Shown here: positions 47,466 through 59,522 of the stretch, piece after piece
Layout of the letters: each line of letters starts with the position of its first letter
Position numbering within the stretch: the first letter of the stretch is position 1
Source: Ananas comosus
Lineage: Eukaryota; Streptophyta; Magnoliopsida; Poales; Bromeliaceae
Length of the DNA: 64,000 nt
Reading direction: 5' to 3'
NCBI RefSeq assembly: GCF_001540865.1
Contig: NC_033637.1
Coordinates: 9,975,078-10,039,077 of the forward strand
Program-made: the position numbers and the translations under genes
Notes under the pieces: model-generated
Databases searched by the model: none
Told to the model about the DNA's origin: nothing
Seen by the model: the letters and a program-made list of their open reading frames with translations, nothing else

Positions 47466-47806
47466 ACTTCAAATACCGCCCATGTGATTTTGCACCTTCT
47501 CACTTTAGTATCCTGTAATTTAAAGTGTATCAATTTAGTACCTTGTAGTTTTTTTTTTTTCTTTTTATCAGACTCTGCTAACATTTCGTTAAATTATATA
47601 CAACAAACTTCAGATATCTCACCTAGATTTATCGAGTAGTCATTTTAGTACATTTTAGTTTTAATTTTGTCACTGATTTAACAAAAAAATTAGTAAAGGG
47701 GATAATAAAAAGAGAAAAATGAAACCACGACGAAATTGATATACTTTAAACCATAGGGTACTAAAATAAAAAAGTGTGAAACTACAGCAATAACGTTTGA
47801 AGCTTT
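47466..47806. mobile_element. MITE with imperfect TIRs, absent from the other D2 arm
   Basis: Left end CTTCAAATACCGCCCATGTG, right end CAATAACGTTTGAAG. Inner arms CACTTTAGTATCCTG and TAGGGTACTAAAATA are inverted. The left D2 arm near 35575 runs straight through this site. Confidence 0.65.
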
Positions 47807-48010
47807 TCTAAAAAAAGAAAGAAGAATTATTGTATTTAGGACTGGAATTGAGGGCGGTTTAGATTGGGTCATATTATGCCCAAGTCTGGCCCCAAAAATT
47901 TATAGAGCTTCGGTACTAACCATCATCAATATTCAACTCAATCTCGAAATATCGAAGTTGTAATTATTATTCATAAAAAATAATTTTATTTATTAGCCAA
48001 AAGACATTTA

Positions 48011-48689
48011 GGGTGTGTTTGGTTCGCATTATGAAAGATTACTAGGAATAAAAGATATTCGAGAATCTTATTCCTATTCATTCTATTACTAAGAATATGG
48101 AATTTTTGTGTTTAGTTCGCACGGTAATATTAATTAGCCATGTTATTTAATATTGTAAAAAATATACAATTAATTAATTAATTTATTTATTTAATTTTAG
48201 ATAATGTTACCAAAAGTTTCAACATCTTTTTAGAAAAAAGGGAGAGAGAGTATAAGTTAGAGAGAGAGCATAATAAAAAAAATAGAAAGAAAAATATAGT
48301 CGAAATTAGAGGGAGTGAGAGAGTTGAAATTTTAGAAAGAGAGAGAGAGCTTAGTTTAGAGAAAGAAAAAAAAAGTTGAATTTTAGAGAGAAAAATAAGT
48401 TTAGAGAGAGATATAAGGTTAGAATGTAAAGAAAAATAATATCAATTAGCCGGCGAGTAGGAAGAAAGAAAGAGATTAGACATATTATGATTACCCTAAT
48501 CCATTAATATGAGGATACCCACCCTCCCTCAAGGGAATGAGATTAGTACTTTGGGGTGAATCATATTCCCAAGTGAATCCAATATTACCAACTAGATTAC
48601 TTAGTGCGTTTAGCCAAATACCGTCATATTTTTTTATTCCCATTGGATTACTAGGAATCTTTAAAAGATAGCGCGAACCAAACGCACCC
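48011..48689. mobile_element. Tourist-like (PIF/Harbinger) MITE
   Basis: Ends GGGTGTGTTTGGTTCGC and GCGAACCAAACGCACCC are inverted. Target duplication TTA (48008-48010, 48690-48692). The interior is AT-rich with a (GA)-rich tract at 48240-48420. The left D2 copy at about 34005 shows the empty site with a single TTA. No transposase. Confidence 0.9.
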
Positions 48690-49262
48690 TTAGATTATCA
48701 ATAAAATCAACAAAAACAAACAAACAACTAAATAGTTAATTAAAATCAAGTGTGGAAACCAACAGAAAATGAACTTAAAATTTTGGTACTAACCATCAAG
48801 CCTTTAGTCAGCTGTACTAGATACAGTAGGTCATTTAAATCACAATATGAATACAAAATTTGATAAATAGTCTTGAGTTCGAATCCAAATTTTGAATTCA
48901 AACTCAAAATCAAATCTCTAAGTTTTAAATCAAAACAAATGTTTTATTTCAGATTGGAATTTAACTTCAAAATCATAATTTGATTCTTGGGATTCAATTA
49001 ATTGCCAATTCCGATTTCAACTTAAATCTGAATTGGACTTCCGAGCTTAATTTGACTTCCAGTCGATTCAAATATGAATTGAGATTTTAGTTGATATTGT
49101 CGATTCAAACTCTAGTCCGTAATCAAATTTCAACTAGCATTGTGAATTCGAAGTTGGGATCATTTTTATACCAAGGTTTTAATTTCTGTATTTTAAATAA
49201 ATGCGAACCAAAAAAACTTGAAAGTCCGAATTCTATTTAACATTTTAAAATGGTCTGATACT
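48690..49262. other. AT-rich intergenic DNA
   Basis: No gene. 48690-48860 belongs to the D2 duplication; 48860-49170 is rich in GATTCAAATTTGAATT-like short inverted words without clear boundaries. Confidence 0.4.
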
Positions 49263-49400
49263 TTTTTTTTTTTTTTTTTGAGAGAGATAGGTAGCACGCT
49301 ACCCGCTTCGTTTATTTCATTTAGAAATAAACTAGCTAGAAATATGAATCAACTATGATTCGAACTATCGAGCCCTTTGCCACTTGCTCTAGGGATGGTC
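49263..49400 (-). mobile_element. tRNA-derived SINE, partly truncated
   Basis: Poly(T) tail, body GGTAGCACGCTACCCGCTTC, reversed box B GATTCGAACTA, then a reversed box A region CCTTTGCCACTTGCTCTAGG. A short internal deletion between the two boxes. Target duplication unclear. Confidence 0.7.
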
Positions 49401-49454
49401 TTAATTTGAGAATTTGCACTCTATTAGAATTATGAAATGGTCCAATTTTAGATA

Positions 49455-49956
49455 GGGATAATTGCTTATATATTCCTGAAGAATTTTTGACTTTTTTATT
49501 TACCCTTCTTAGCTCTTAGAAAGGTTATATTAAAAATGTCTTTTTAACATTCCAAACTTTCAAATATACTCTTATAGTGAACAACCATTAGCTCTGTAAA
49601 ATTATTTTTTTGTCCTTTCAAGTATATTCTTTTATAGTCGTCAACTTTTCTTATTTACTCTTAAAGTAAGGGCAAAAAAAAGTATTTTGACTGACTTCTT
49701 TCCTCTCAATATACCTTTTTACCGTAAGCAAATTTTCTTATTTATACTTAAGTTAGGAGCAAAAGAGATATTTTGATTTTTTTTTTTTAACTCTAATAGA
49801 ATTTTAACCCGGATTTAACCCACGATGACTTAATGGGTACCAACAATTTGGATATTTTTGAAGTACGGAGAAATATAAAAAGAGTATATTTGAAAAAATA
49901 AATAAATAAATAAATAAGATATTTCAGAAATTGAGGGGTATACAGCCAATTATCCT
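49455..49956. mobile_element. Mutator-like MITE with 9-base duplication
   Basis: Begins GGGATAATTGCTTATATATT and ends ACAGCCAATTATCCT, inverted ends. Flanked by ttttagata (49446-49454, 49957-49965). Non-coding. Other members: 3790, 35872 and 43621. Confidence 0.8.
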
Positions 49957-50090
49957 TTTTAGATAATATCAGGATTGCACCGGACATTAAATTATCTTCG
50001 TTAATCCTCTCTAAACCTTATCTTACTATGATTCGATCCACTCACGCACAATCTAAGTTTAAAGGCGTTGCAAACCAAATACATACAAAC

Positions 50091-50254
50091 TTTTTTTTTC
50101 TTTTTTTGAGAGAGAGGTAGCACGCTATCTGCTTCGTTTATTTCATTTAGAAATAAATTTAGTTGTAAATGTGAATCAACAAGGATTCGAACTTGGGATC
50201 TCAGATACCAACCACCAAGCCCTTTGCCACTTGCTCTAGGGACGGTCGGTACCT
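50091..50254 (-). mobile_element. tRNA-derived SINE, well preserved
   Basis: Minus-strand copy with T-rich tail, body, reversed box B GGATTCGAACTTGGG and reversed box A AGCCCTTTGCCACTTGCTC. Exact 12-base target duplication atacatacaaac (50079-50090, 50255-50266). Confidence 0.9.
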
Positions 50255-50378
50255 ATACATACAAACTTAGATCTCTTTTAGGCTGGCAAATATGTAGTAT
50301 CAATGTTTTCTTCCTGCCGTAGTCTAATGTCGTGCTCCTCCACATCCTCCAGCAGAGCCGGCTGGCCTTCAGCATGAT

Positions 50379-50699
50379 ATGCTGTTTTGCATCGCCAGCA
50401 AGCTGACAGCCATCGACTTCTTGAACTTGCGGAGAGTCTGCCACTCCCAGTTCTCCTCCGTTCCGGAGATCCCGCTTCGGCAGGCCCTCCACGTACCCTA
50501 CCTCCTCGTCGGTCCTGACTGCAACGCCTCATCGAGATCGATCTCGATACAGGGGAGAGCAAAAGTTTGGACATGGATGCTCTCTCACCTAGTATCAGCG
50601 ACGAGCTGGTTGCCCACAATGACGGGAGCAGACCACATGCACAATATTCCTCTCACCAAGCATATTGAGATCGTTAAAGTAGAATCGGTTCCGACGTAA
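50379..50699 (+). pseudogene. F-box fragment (DUF295 type), source copy
   Basis: 106-residue frame, twin of 44523-44843, with about a dozen amino-acid differences (for example LNLRRVCHSQFSSVPEIPLR). It keeps the Cys and spacing of the F-box C-half (RRVCHSQF) better than its twin. No N-terminal half and no complete DUF295 domain. Probably a decayed relative of the gene at 37221; expression unknown. Confidence 0.6.
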
Positions 50700-50779
50700 C
50701 CACGCTGTAAGATTATCTAGCTGACGAGCCCGGATGCCTTTGTTCTGTTCATGGGCATTGGCTCGCCTGTCCTATATAT

Positions 50780-52000
50780 AGAGTCTGGGTGGGATACTAT
50801 TGATAAAACCAAAGTTTAGTACTATCGAGTTTTTCACTATTAGATTTAACCCGTTGATTATTTTTATCTGTTAGATTATACTATGTTGGATTTTATTCAA
50901 TAATAAATTTTGATGATCACAAACAAATTTTGGATTTAATTTGTTATTTAGCAATTTCAGGTTGTAATTGAATAGAAAGTGGCTCAAGGGGAATTGATCA
51001 AAGGTAACCATTCAATCAAATTATTCAAATTGGTCTAGACAATATCAAATTGTACTAAATTGGATGCAAGTGCCACAACAAAAATTTGGAGGACTTCTTT
51101 ACAATTTATCGGATTTCAGCCGGTCAACCTAATTTAAGTTGACCAATTCACCTTTTGGGTTTGATTTGAGCTTAATGTCAAATTAATCATTATTTTTAAT
51201 ATGGTATGAAAGAGATTTGATATATGGTATAAATTCAAAAAAAATATTATTATGGCATGAATTTAAAAATATGAAATATGATATAAATGAGTTTTATAAG
51301 TATGGCATTATTTTAAAAGTGTTTACACATGTGGAATGAATTCAAAAAGTTTTACATTTGTAGTATTAATTTAAAAGGATTTTACGATTTTGATATAATT
51401 TTAGAATTAATTCAAATGCATTTGCAAATATGGTTAAAATTCAAATTAAAATCAATTATGATTTAATCATGCTTTTGTTCTATTTTTGAAATGATGGCTA
51501 GTGTATTTAAAGGGGGGCTTGGATGGTGTTTTTGATATAACTTCAGAAAAATTTTCTAAATTCTAATTGTTCATTAATTTGTAATTGTGAGTTTTTTGAG
51601 AAATTGTAAAAGAAGTCTTGTGTGATTGTAAGCAGCTTTGGTCTGGCTCTGCTCAAAAGGCCAAGTGATAATGAAATCGATATCTTGAGAAGAAGAAGAA
51701 CCAGACTAAAGTAGGCAGAAAGGCCAAACCAGGATAAATCATCTGTATTATTTGAGTTTGATTTTCTTCTTTTATGTGATTGTGCAATTTTTATCTTGAT
51801 TTAATTTTACTTGAATTTTTAGTTGTCAACTAATTCACCCCCCCCCCCCCTCTTAGTTGCCATTTGATCTTTCATACTATTCAACAAACCACTCACTCAA
51901 CCCTGGGGCCCACATGTAATCGCACATTTCTCGATCCAAGGACTAAAAAGCTAATAGCACTAATAGTTTGGTGCTATTGATAGTATTTCAGCCTAATTCT
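50780..52000. mobile_element. M2 MITE split by a solo LTR
   Basis: Left half 50780-50883, right half 51875-52000 (from TACTATTCAACAAACCACTC). Joined, the halves match the uninterrupted family member at 2615. Ends AGAGTCTGGGTGGGATACTA and its loosely inverted right partner CTATTGATAGTATTTCAGCC. Confidence 0.8.
50884..51874 (+). mobile_element. Solo LTR (991 bases) in an M2 MITE
   Basis: Begins TGTTGGATTTTATTC and ends GCCATTTGATCTTTCA, with target duplication tacta (50879-50883, 51875-51879). The stretch AACTAATTCACCCCCCC near the 3' end is common in plant copia-type LTRs. No internal region. Confidence 0.85.
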
Positions 52001-52005
52001 GTATA

Positions 52006-54949
52006 TCTATACTACTTATAAAAGCGTGAGTTTTAAAATTTTTTCCTTTCCAAAAATGCCTATATCATTTTTACTTATATTGTTATGTCCAGTAATTTTC
52101 AACCATCCATTTTAAATAAATCTATAAATAATAATTAATTCTCAAATATAGATTTTAAGATTTTTCCATTGGATCTCATCCAACGAATAAAAATAAAAGT
52201 ATCTGTCATTTTTGTTGACAAAAATACCCTCATATCCGTTATCTCCTATGTACGCCGCGTTTCTTAAATATTTTTTTTTTACCCACCAATCATTTAATAT
52301 GTAAAACTAAATTTATCTCTTATCTAACGTAATACCCGTTAATCACGTAATACCTCCGCTAATCACGTAATACGTAAAATTAAATTTATTTCCTATCCAC
52401 GCATTTTTTTCAAATATTTTTTCTAATCAAATGTAATACCTGTCAACATATAGTATTCAAAATTAAATTTTAAATTTGTAATACCCGCCAAAATTTAATA
52501 CCCGCGAATTTGATAATTTGAATTTTAATTTATGGTATTAGAATTTTCCTTATATAAGATAGTAGATTTAATTTTGACGAGTATTAAAATTTCGCGTGCC
52601 ATAGAAACGTTAAATATTGGTAAAAAAAAATTTAATATCCCAAATCAAAACTAAATCATTATAAATATAATTTTAAATATTTTTAGCAAAATATTTAATA
52701 TTTAAATAATGGGTCATAAAAGTATAAAATATTTCTAAAAAAATTAATACCTATCCAATCAAAATTAAATTGATAATTAAATATAATTTTAAATTTTTTT
52801 AGTAAAATATTCAATGTTTAAATAATATCCACCAAAATATTCTCCGCATTCTCAAATATAAAATATATCTTAATACCCTCGCATATAATATCTACACTAC
52901 CCAATCTTATCTCATCATAATATTTATCACACAATATATACATCATATCTTTTTTATTAGCATATTTTTTTGGTATTTTCTCAGCTATACGTTTTTTATA
53001 TATAAAGTATATATTTTTTTAGTAGTATCCTTTTTTATTTTTATCTATATTTTTCTCAAATATTTTTTTAGTAATATCTTTTCTCATTTGTTACAGCGGT
53101 ACATCGTCATCCTCCTACTCATCATCATTATTTGTCTCGGTACATTATAGCGTTCACCACCTTCATCAAAGGTATTTTAATTCAATCTGAAATTTTTTCT
53201 TTTTTTTAATATGCCTTCATGGTTTAGTATATATTTTTTTTTGTTTTTTCTTATTTTCATATATACTTTTCTCAAATATAAGGTATATATTTTTTAGTAA
53301 TATATATTTTTATTTTTATCTATATATTTTTTAAATATTTTTAAATATTTTTTTTTGTAATATACTTTCTCATTTGTCCCCATTGTCGACACCGGTACAT
53401 CGTCATCATCATCACCGACGCCGATACATTATCGCCTTCGCCACCTTCACCGCCTTCGCACAATTGAAAAGGTATTTTGATCTCATCTGAAAATTTCTCT
53501 TTTTTTAATTGAAAAGGTATTTTGATTCCATCTGAAAATTTCTCATTTTTTAATATGTCTTTATACTATTTTAGTTTTTTTTTAATATTTCTCATTTTTA
53601 CTTATTTCACAAATATAAAGTATATTTTTTTAGTATTTTTTTTTACTATTATTTTTCTTAAATATTCTCAAATATTTTTTTAATAATATTCTTTTTTATT
53701 TATCTCCGTCGTCGACACCAGTACATCATCACATCACTGACGTCGGTACATTATCGTCTTTGCCATAGTTAGAGAGGTATTTTGATTTCATCTGAATTTT
53801 TTTTTGTAATGTGCCTTTATACTATTTTAGCTTTTTTTTTTTAGCATTTTCTCATTTTTATCCATATGTTTTTCAAATATAAAACATATATTTATTTAGT
53901 AATATTCTTTTTTATTTTTATCTATATTTTTCTCAAATATTCTCAAATATTTTTTTAGTAATATTATTTCTCATTTGTCCCCATTATCGGCATTTCGTCA
54001 TCATCTTCCGTATCGTTATAGTCGTCATCGGCGCCGACACATTGTCGCCTTCGTCACCTTCTATACTACTACTAATTTCTATACTATTTTAGTTTCCCTA
54101 GGTGTTGTAGGAATGGTTGTTCATATCAATCACTCTTTATTTGTATGGTGTGAAGATAAAGTGTTTCTCTTTTTATCATTTCACATGAAAAAAATTATTA
54201 ATAACTAATTATTTGGATAGATTAAAGTATGAATCGAATTAGAATGATTCTCTAGGACAAGATAGTGCTAACACATATTGGCATGAAAAAATTATTAATA
54301 ACGAATTATTTGGATGGATTGAAGTATGAATCGAATTAAATTGATCCTCTGGGACAAAATAGTGCTAACACACATTGGCATGTAGAGAGACGTTATTGCA
54401 AACAATTCAGTGGTTGTATTAAAACAGTGCACGTTAATATCGATAATTAGAATAAATGTACTTTTTAATATTTTATTTTTTCTATAATATTTTAAATTTA
54501 TTTATCAGGATCAATTTATTTAGCAAAGTTTTGCGAGTAAAATTGTGCTTAATCCATCTATTCCAAAAACTCAAGAAATAAAATTAAGCTAAAAATTTTT
54601 ATTTACTTATATGAATTCTTATTAAATTTATATTTTTTATTAATTTTATCTATTCTGATGATTTACTAATATTTACTTATTATTTTTCTTACTTTCAGTA
54701 CAATTTGTACGGAAGGGAGACTGATGGTGACATTTTCAGTTAGTTTAGTGACGAATTTTGTATTTTTTTTTCAATGATACTATGATAGATTTTGTGTTCT
54801 TTCTTTGATAATATTGTAATTCTATTTCTTATTTCTGGTATTTTTTTTTGGTAATGATTAAATATTATATATCGAATCTATAATATTTATTTATAAAAAT
54901 TTAATTTTTTAGTATTTGTGCGACGTGCATTGCACGTGCACTTAACTAG
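52006..54949 (+). mobile_element. Non-autonomous Helitron, 2.9 kb
   Basis: 5' end TCTATACTACTTATAAAAGC preceded by A; 3' end has the hairpin ACGTGCATTGCACGT, then GCACTTAACTAG followed by T: insertion between A and T with a CTRR end, as in Helitrons. No Rep/helicase frame. The interior is AT-rich and includes, at 53000-54070, four or five copies of a unit of about 230 bases containing GTCGACACCGGTACATCGTC and ACATTATCGCCTTCGCC words. The frame at 53975-54208 is not recognised and is probably chance. Confidence 0.8.
53000..54070. repeat. Tandem repeat region inside the Helitron
   Basis: Repeated order in each unit: T-rich AGTAATATTCTTTTTTATTT, then a CATCGTCATCATC/GCCGATACATTATCG segment, then AAAGGTATTTTGATCTCATC. 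Units are degenerate. Function unknown. Confidence 0.6.
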
Positions 54950-54959
54950 TATATATATA

Positions 54960-55520
54960 AAAAGAGAGAAAATAGGCTGGAATACTATTAATAGCAAAAG
55001 GTCCGTTTTGCTATTAAGTTTTTAACCCTTTGACGAGAAATGATAGGGCTAGAATGATATTAGTTCCTTAGGGTTGCATGATCCCCCTAAAGTTGAGTGA
55101 TCCCCACTAGGTTATAATATTTAATACAATGATTAGAAATGATGAAAAGAATTGATCCAAAGGCCAAAAATTTGATAGTAAAAAAAGTCTTTTTAATGAT
55201 AGAGCTTCTGAATTGATAATCCATACAATTAAACATTATCTAAAGCATTTAAAACTTCTAGAAATTAAATTTTATAATTTTTCGATATCATTTACCTTAC
55301 GGTCAAAAACTTACAAAATTAAAAATTTTTAACAGCCGGTATGGAATACTTGCTAGTTTAACCGTGTAAAAAAATCGAAATAGGTTGAATTTTTGATAGA
55401 AAATTCTATTCACTACCTAGATAAAGATCAATAACTCCGATCTTAAATTGAAGGATCCGATCATTCATGTTTAGAATGTCGTTCGATTTTGATCGTTCAT
55501 TTTGAACCCGCTTGCTGAAC
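54960..55520. mobile_element. MITE remnants (M2-like, then M1-like)
   Basis: 54975-55180 has inverted ends (GGCTGGAATACTATTAATAG and its partner) and matches 3466-3722. 55195-55500 resembles the inside of M1 (TTTTCGATATCATTTACC). Both eroded. Confidence 0.5.
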
Positions 55521-55830
55521 TAGGAAGTCGAATTCATGCTTTCATCGAGAAAAACCAAATAAAAATGGATGCACAGCTTTCTTCACTTGTGGAAATGAAA
55601 AAAGAACTCAAAGCTATTAAATAACTACTACAATTTCTCAACTAGTAAAGCACATATCATGCAAGGGAAATGTTAGCAAAACCGTGTAAGGAGATGATAA
55701 AACAACAACTCTGCGTCTCTTTCTAGTTAAGATAGCAAAAAAATGTAGGCGAAAAAGTTAACGACCTTCACGATGAAGACCTCGCAAAATTTACAAAAGA
55801 GAAAAGGGCAAAAGGATAAGGATAGAGAGC

Positions 55831-58800
55831 TTAAACTCTAAGACCACAGATCATTATAACAGCACATATGATGCAATCCATAAAGAAGGATCTCATGGCC
55901 TTTTGGAAAACCAACCCAACCTCCAAGGTTCTTCCGATGCTGTCTGCCGAACCGTTATCATTGTTTCTAGCCCTCGTTTTCTCCTCCTTTTGATCATTAC
56001 TTTTAATTACCATCAACCGACCGAGAACAATGGACGCATCAGTGAGTAAGACGAGTAAAAGCGGCCTAGAACATATCATACCTCTAAAAAGTCCACCGCT
56101 GATATTATACTGATGGTTTGACAGGATCACCAAAAAGGCTATGGCGACGGCCAAAAGCAAACGGATGTTTTCAGAAGCTGAAATGGAATGGCTTATTCTA
56201 CTCCATGTGAAAATGGAGTGATTCTTTGAATGGGCGACTGAAGGAGTAAGAGCTGTTCCAGGAAGTCGTCGATCAGGTTGGCTGTGAGCCATTGAAGAGG
56301 TACGCACTTCTTTGTCATTGATGATGTTCAGCCTGTTGAGTGAAGAGCTGGTAGTAGCGTCAAGTGTGGGAGCATCATTTTTTATCCCATGTTTCATGAT
56401 TTCATCATTTAAATGAGGTTCAGGGGTTTGATCCGTTTGCTCGGATTTCTCAGAGATATCTCCAGTATCAACAACCCCTTGATATGCTTCATCTTCCTTA
56501 TTTTTCCATTGCTCGGCAGCCTCAATTACAGGAGTACCGTTCTCACTAAGCGAAGCAACTGGAACATAGCAAAGGGATCAATAATCCGTAGAGAGAGTCT
56601 GAAATCAAGACATAATTGTGATAATTTGTCTGAAAAACAAATACACGTAAAATAATTAAAAAGATTGCCTGGGATAACGAATAGACAGGTCACAGTATCA
56701 CAAGTTCCCACCTAGTAACATAATCAACAAAAGAATTAGGTGCATGGGCTTACTTTGCCATGGCTTCTGGAATAACTTTTTTGCTCTAATAGTAGCCACT
56801 GGATATTCAACAAATGAAAAGTCTTGAGCATTTTCTGTCCAGAAAGCTAAATTGAGCTTTTCGGGCTCCAAAAGTAATAGTGCCTATTTGAACCTTCTAT
56901 TTCTGCAACAGAGAGAAGCTATTGGGTAATTTTAACAAAAATGGTATTACTGTGTCTTCTAAGGTTCCCTTTTGCAAGCATAATGACTTACGTAAGGTGA
57001 AAAAACACGATGGGAAAATATTCTATTTTGTTTCCCTGAAAAATATCATATTGTGTAGATCACAATGATTTGACTAAGATATAATTTCTGCCGTCTAACT
57101 GGAAAACCAAAAATCATACTTCCATATATACTTTTGCCCTAAGAGCTCTACTTAAAGCCTCAAAACAGCACTTCAACAAGACCAATAGTATGTGCTAGTC
57201 AACAACCAATTATCCATCAATGAAGTAGCAAATAATCCAGCCAATCTTAGCTTACTTGAATCTTATTTCACTAATAACATTCAACAATAATCTGAGGCGT
57301 ATTAAACAGCCTTCGAAAATAAGCCTGGTTTTCTTATTTTTTCCCTTTATTTCAATGTCAGCAGAGAACCAAAATTTGGAATTTCTGCTGTATTTATCAT
57401 CATGATGCAATGTATATTAAGGGAAGAAAAGAAAGACAACTAAAATTGAAAGAGAACAAAAAAGAATAGATGAGAGAACAAGGGCAAAGAAGGAGATGTG
57501 GAAGGATAATGTCGGGTAAAGAAAGTGATCAATTAAAAGCAATCGGAAAGTGGAAAAGCAAATCCTTTTCTAACTGCCTGATGTGGAAAATTTAAAGAAA
57601 AACAAAAAGAATTTTACACAGATTGTCAAAATTCAGGAAAAGTAAATGAGTATCATCCAGATTGTTTATTAGGTTATAATTTGGACTTGAGTAGAGGAAA
57701 ACCGTCAGAACAGAATTTGTATCCGATATAATAGTTGAATGACAGGGCATAGTTACAGTATCAAAACTTATTTATGAAATAACTTTTAAGTACAGGTGCA
57801 TCAGAAACTAATTTCTAGTAGTACCAATGACTTGAAACAATTGAACTTCACATATATCAATCAGCCTATACTCTCAGTTAATTCTAGAGTTCACTATATG
57901 CACTATCTTCCAAGGATCATCTTCTCCTATTTTAGGCAAGATTCACTGTTGTCGTCGTTATCATTTTCTTTTCCTTTATCCTTTTAGAAAAGAGAAGAAT
58001 TTTGTTAAACTAAGGGTTATAGTGCCTTTTCTCACAATTTCTTCTAATTCCTGGCTAAAATGTCCCCTCTCTCTTTGAACACTTTCTAACTAAATGAAAT
58101 AAATCCTGAGGCACTACATGATCTTTGTACCAATGATGAGACAACCAAAACTGGTTTTCATGCAAATAATTCTTTATAAATGAAACAGCAAATGTTTATC
58201 GAATACAACCATTCTCATTTTATCTTTTCTCAGTTCCCTGAGGCCCTGTTTGGATGCATGAATATCTTGTTTGGTATGTCTTCATGGTTTACTTAAGAAG
58301 TTTGTACATTTGGTAGATAAGAAGTATGATGAAAGTCTATAATTAGATACTATATTCCGCCTTCAAGCCTTTTTTGGGGGATAAGATAAGTTACCTCATA
58401 GATGAGATATGCTATCATACCAAATCATGGATATCAAAATCTTTCAAGAAGCAAAAATCAAACTTCTTTTTTACAATCATACTAGAATATTTTTGCACCG
58501 AATAAGTTATCCTTGAATAACTTATTCCAACTTACACACATGGCCTAAATGTCCACCTCAAGATTATACTCTCTGGTTCACTTTTGGCTTGTTTGGATGC
58601 ATGAATATCTTGTTCAACACATATCTTTTATTTATTCAATCCTACAATAGCAATAGTATATTCGGCCTCCAAGTCATTTTCCTAGGACAAGATAACTCAT
58701 TGCAATTAACAACTTTTGAAAGTACTTTTTCCTATTGCAAGAAAATTACGTGCTGCCGACAGTTTAGAGAACTTAAACTGCAGGCCGGATGATTGATAGA

Positions 58801-59204
58801 AATAAATTGATTGTTTAGATAACGAATTTCAGTTCCAAAATTCTCGTGGGAGTTGGACTATCTTCCTAATCCTAACTAAAATTAGATGGCAGCACATGAA
58901 ATTACAGCGAAAAAAAATCACTAAAATTGAAAACATCATCATAGGTTCTCCTTGGCGATCTATGCTCAAATGCCCCCAAAGACTCCAGAATTTCTTCCAG
59001 ATTGATCCGATCGTAAAATTTAGGCAAGATATATTGGAGAGAAAAGAAACGGTGAGTATATCTACCGGTGGTGGTTTTGGGACCGCGTTCTACTTCGTCT
59101 TCTGGCTTGGGCGGCAGGGATGGGGATTCGCCGGTGATGAACGCGAGGCGGTTGGATCCCCGCTCCAAGATCCGACGCCGGCGAGCATCCCGAGCGCTCT
59201 CCAT
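55831..59204 (-). CDS. GET2/CAML-like tail-anchored protein receptor, copy 2
   Basis: Exons 59204-59066 and 56558-55831, same GT-AG junction and phase as copy 1, encode 288 residues. The basic N-terminus (DARRRRILERG) and three C-terminal hydrophobic segments are all kept. Visible differences from copy 1 are few: VAHSQ to MAHSQ, IRLLS to IRLLL, and a different last residue or two because a four-base indel falls on the stop codon (GLK against GLRV). Both copies look functional by sequence. Its intron (2.5 kb) lacks the LTR element of copy 1. Expected role: ER receptor for tail-anchored proteins together with GET1. Whether the copies are paralogues or an assembly of two haplotypes cannot be settled here. 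Confidence 0.8.
56559..59065 (-). other. Intron of GET2-like copy 2
   Basis: Non-coding. It matches the copy 1 intron in blocks and is shorter. At about 56748 it has the uninterrupted sequence AAGTAAGCCCATGCACC (read on minus), the empty site of the LTR element. Confidence 0.7.
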
Positions 59205-59485
59205 CGCCCTTACCCCAAACTCTTCCTCCCAAACGCCCTAAATCTAGGCTCACAAAATCGAACCCAAAGCGACACAAATCAATCAGCCAATCTACCGAGA
59301 TCAAGCACCGGAGAAACTCGGAATCGCCGAGGATTAAATCGAAACTATCGACAACAAGGCTCTTAGATCTCGCCAAGGATCAGTCAATCACACCTTCCGA
59401 TTCCGATTCCGATTCCGATTCCGATGCCTATCGATCTGATCAGAGGCTTCTTTCCCAGGTGTTTCTAGGGTTTCGAGAACGAGAG

Positions 59486-59522
<37 letters not shown>

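Larger units (their letters stand above)
47198..50030. repeat. Right copy of inverted duplication D2
   Basis: Inverted partner of 33640-35870 (see there). It carries the MITE at 47466 and the Tourist-like element at 48011, both absent from the left copy, and lacks the SINE at 35347 and the block 34078-35322. Confidence 0.75.

Noticed and set aside
50150..50254. Possible tRNA gene (box A and box B)
   Set aside because: No complete cloverleaf, T-rich tail and target duplication: a SINE.
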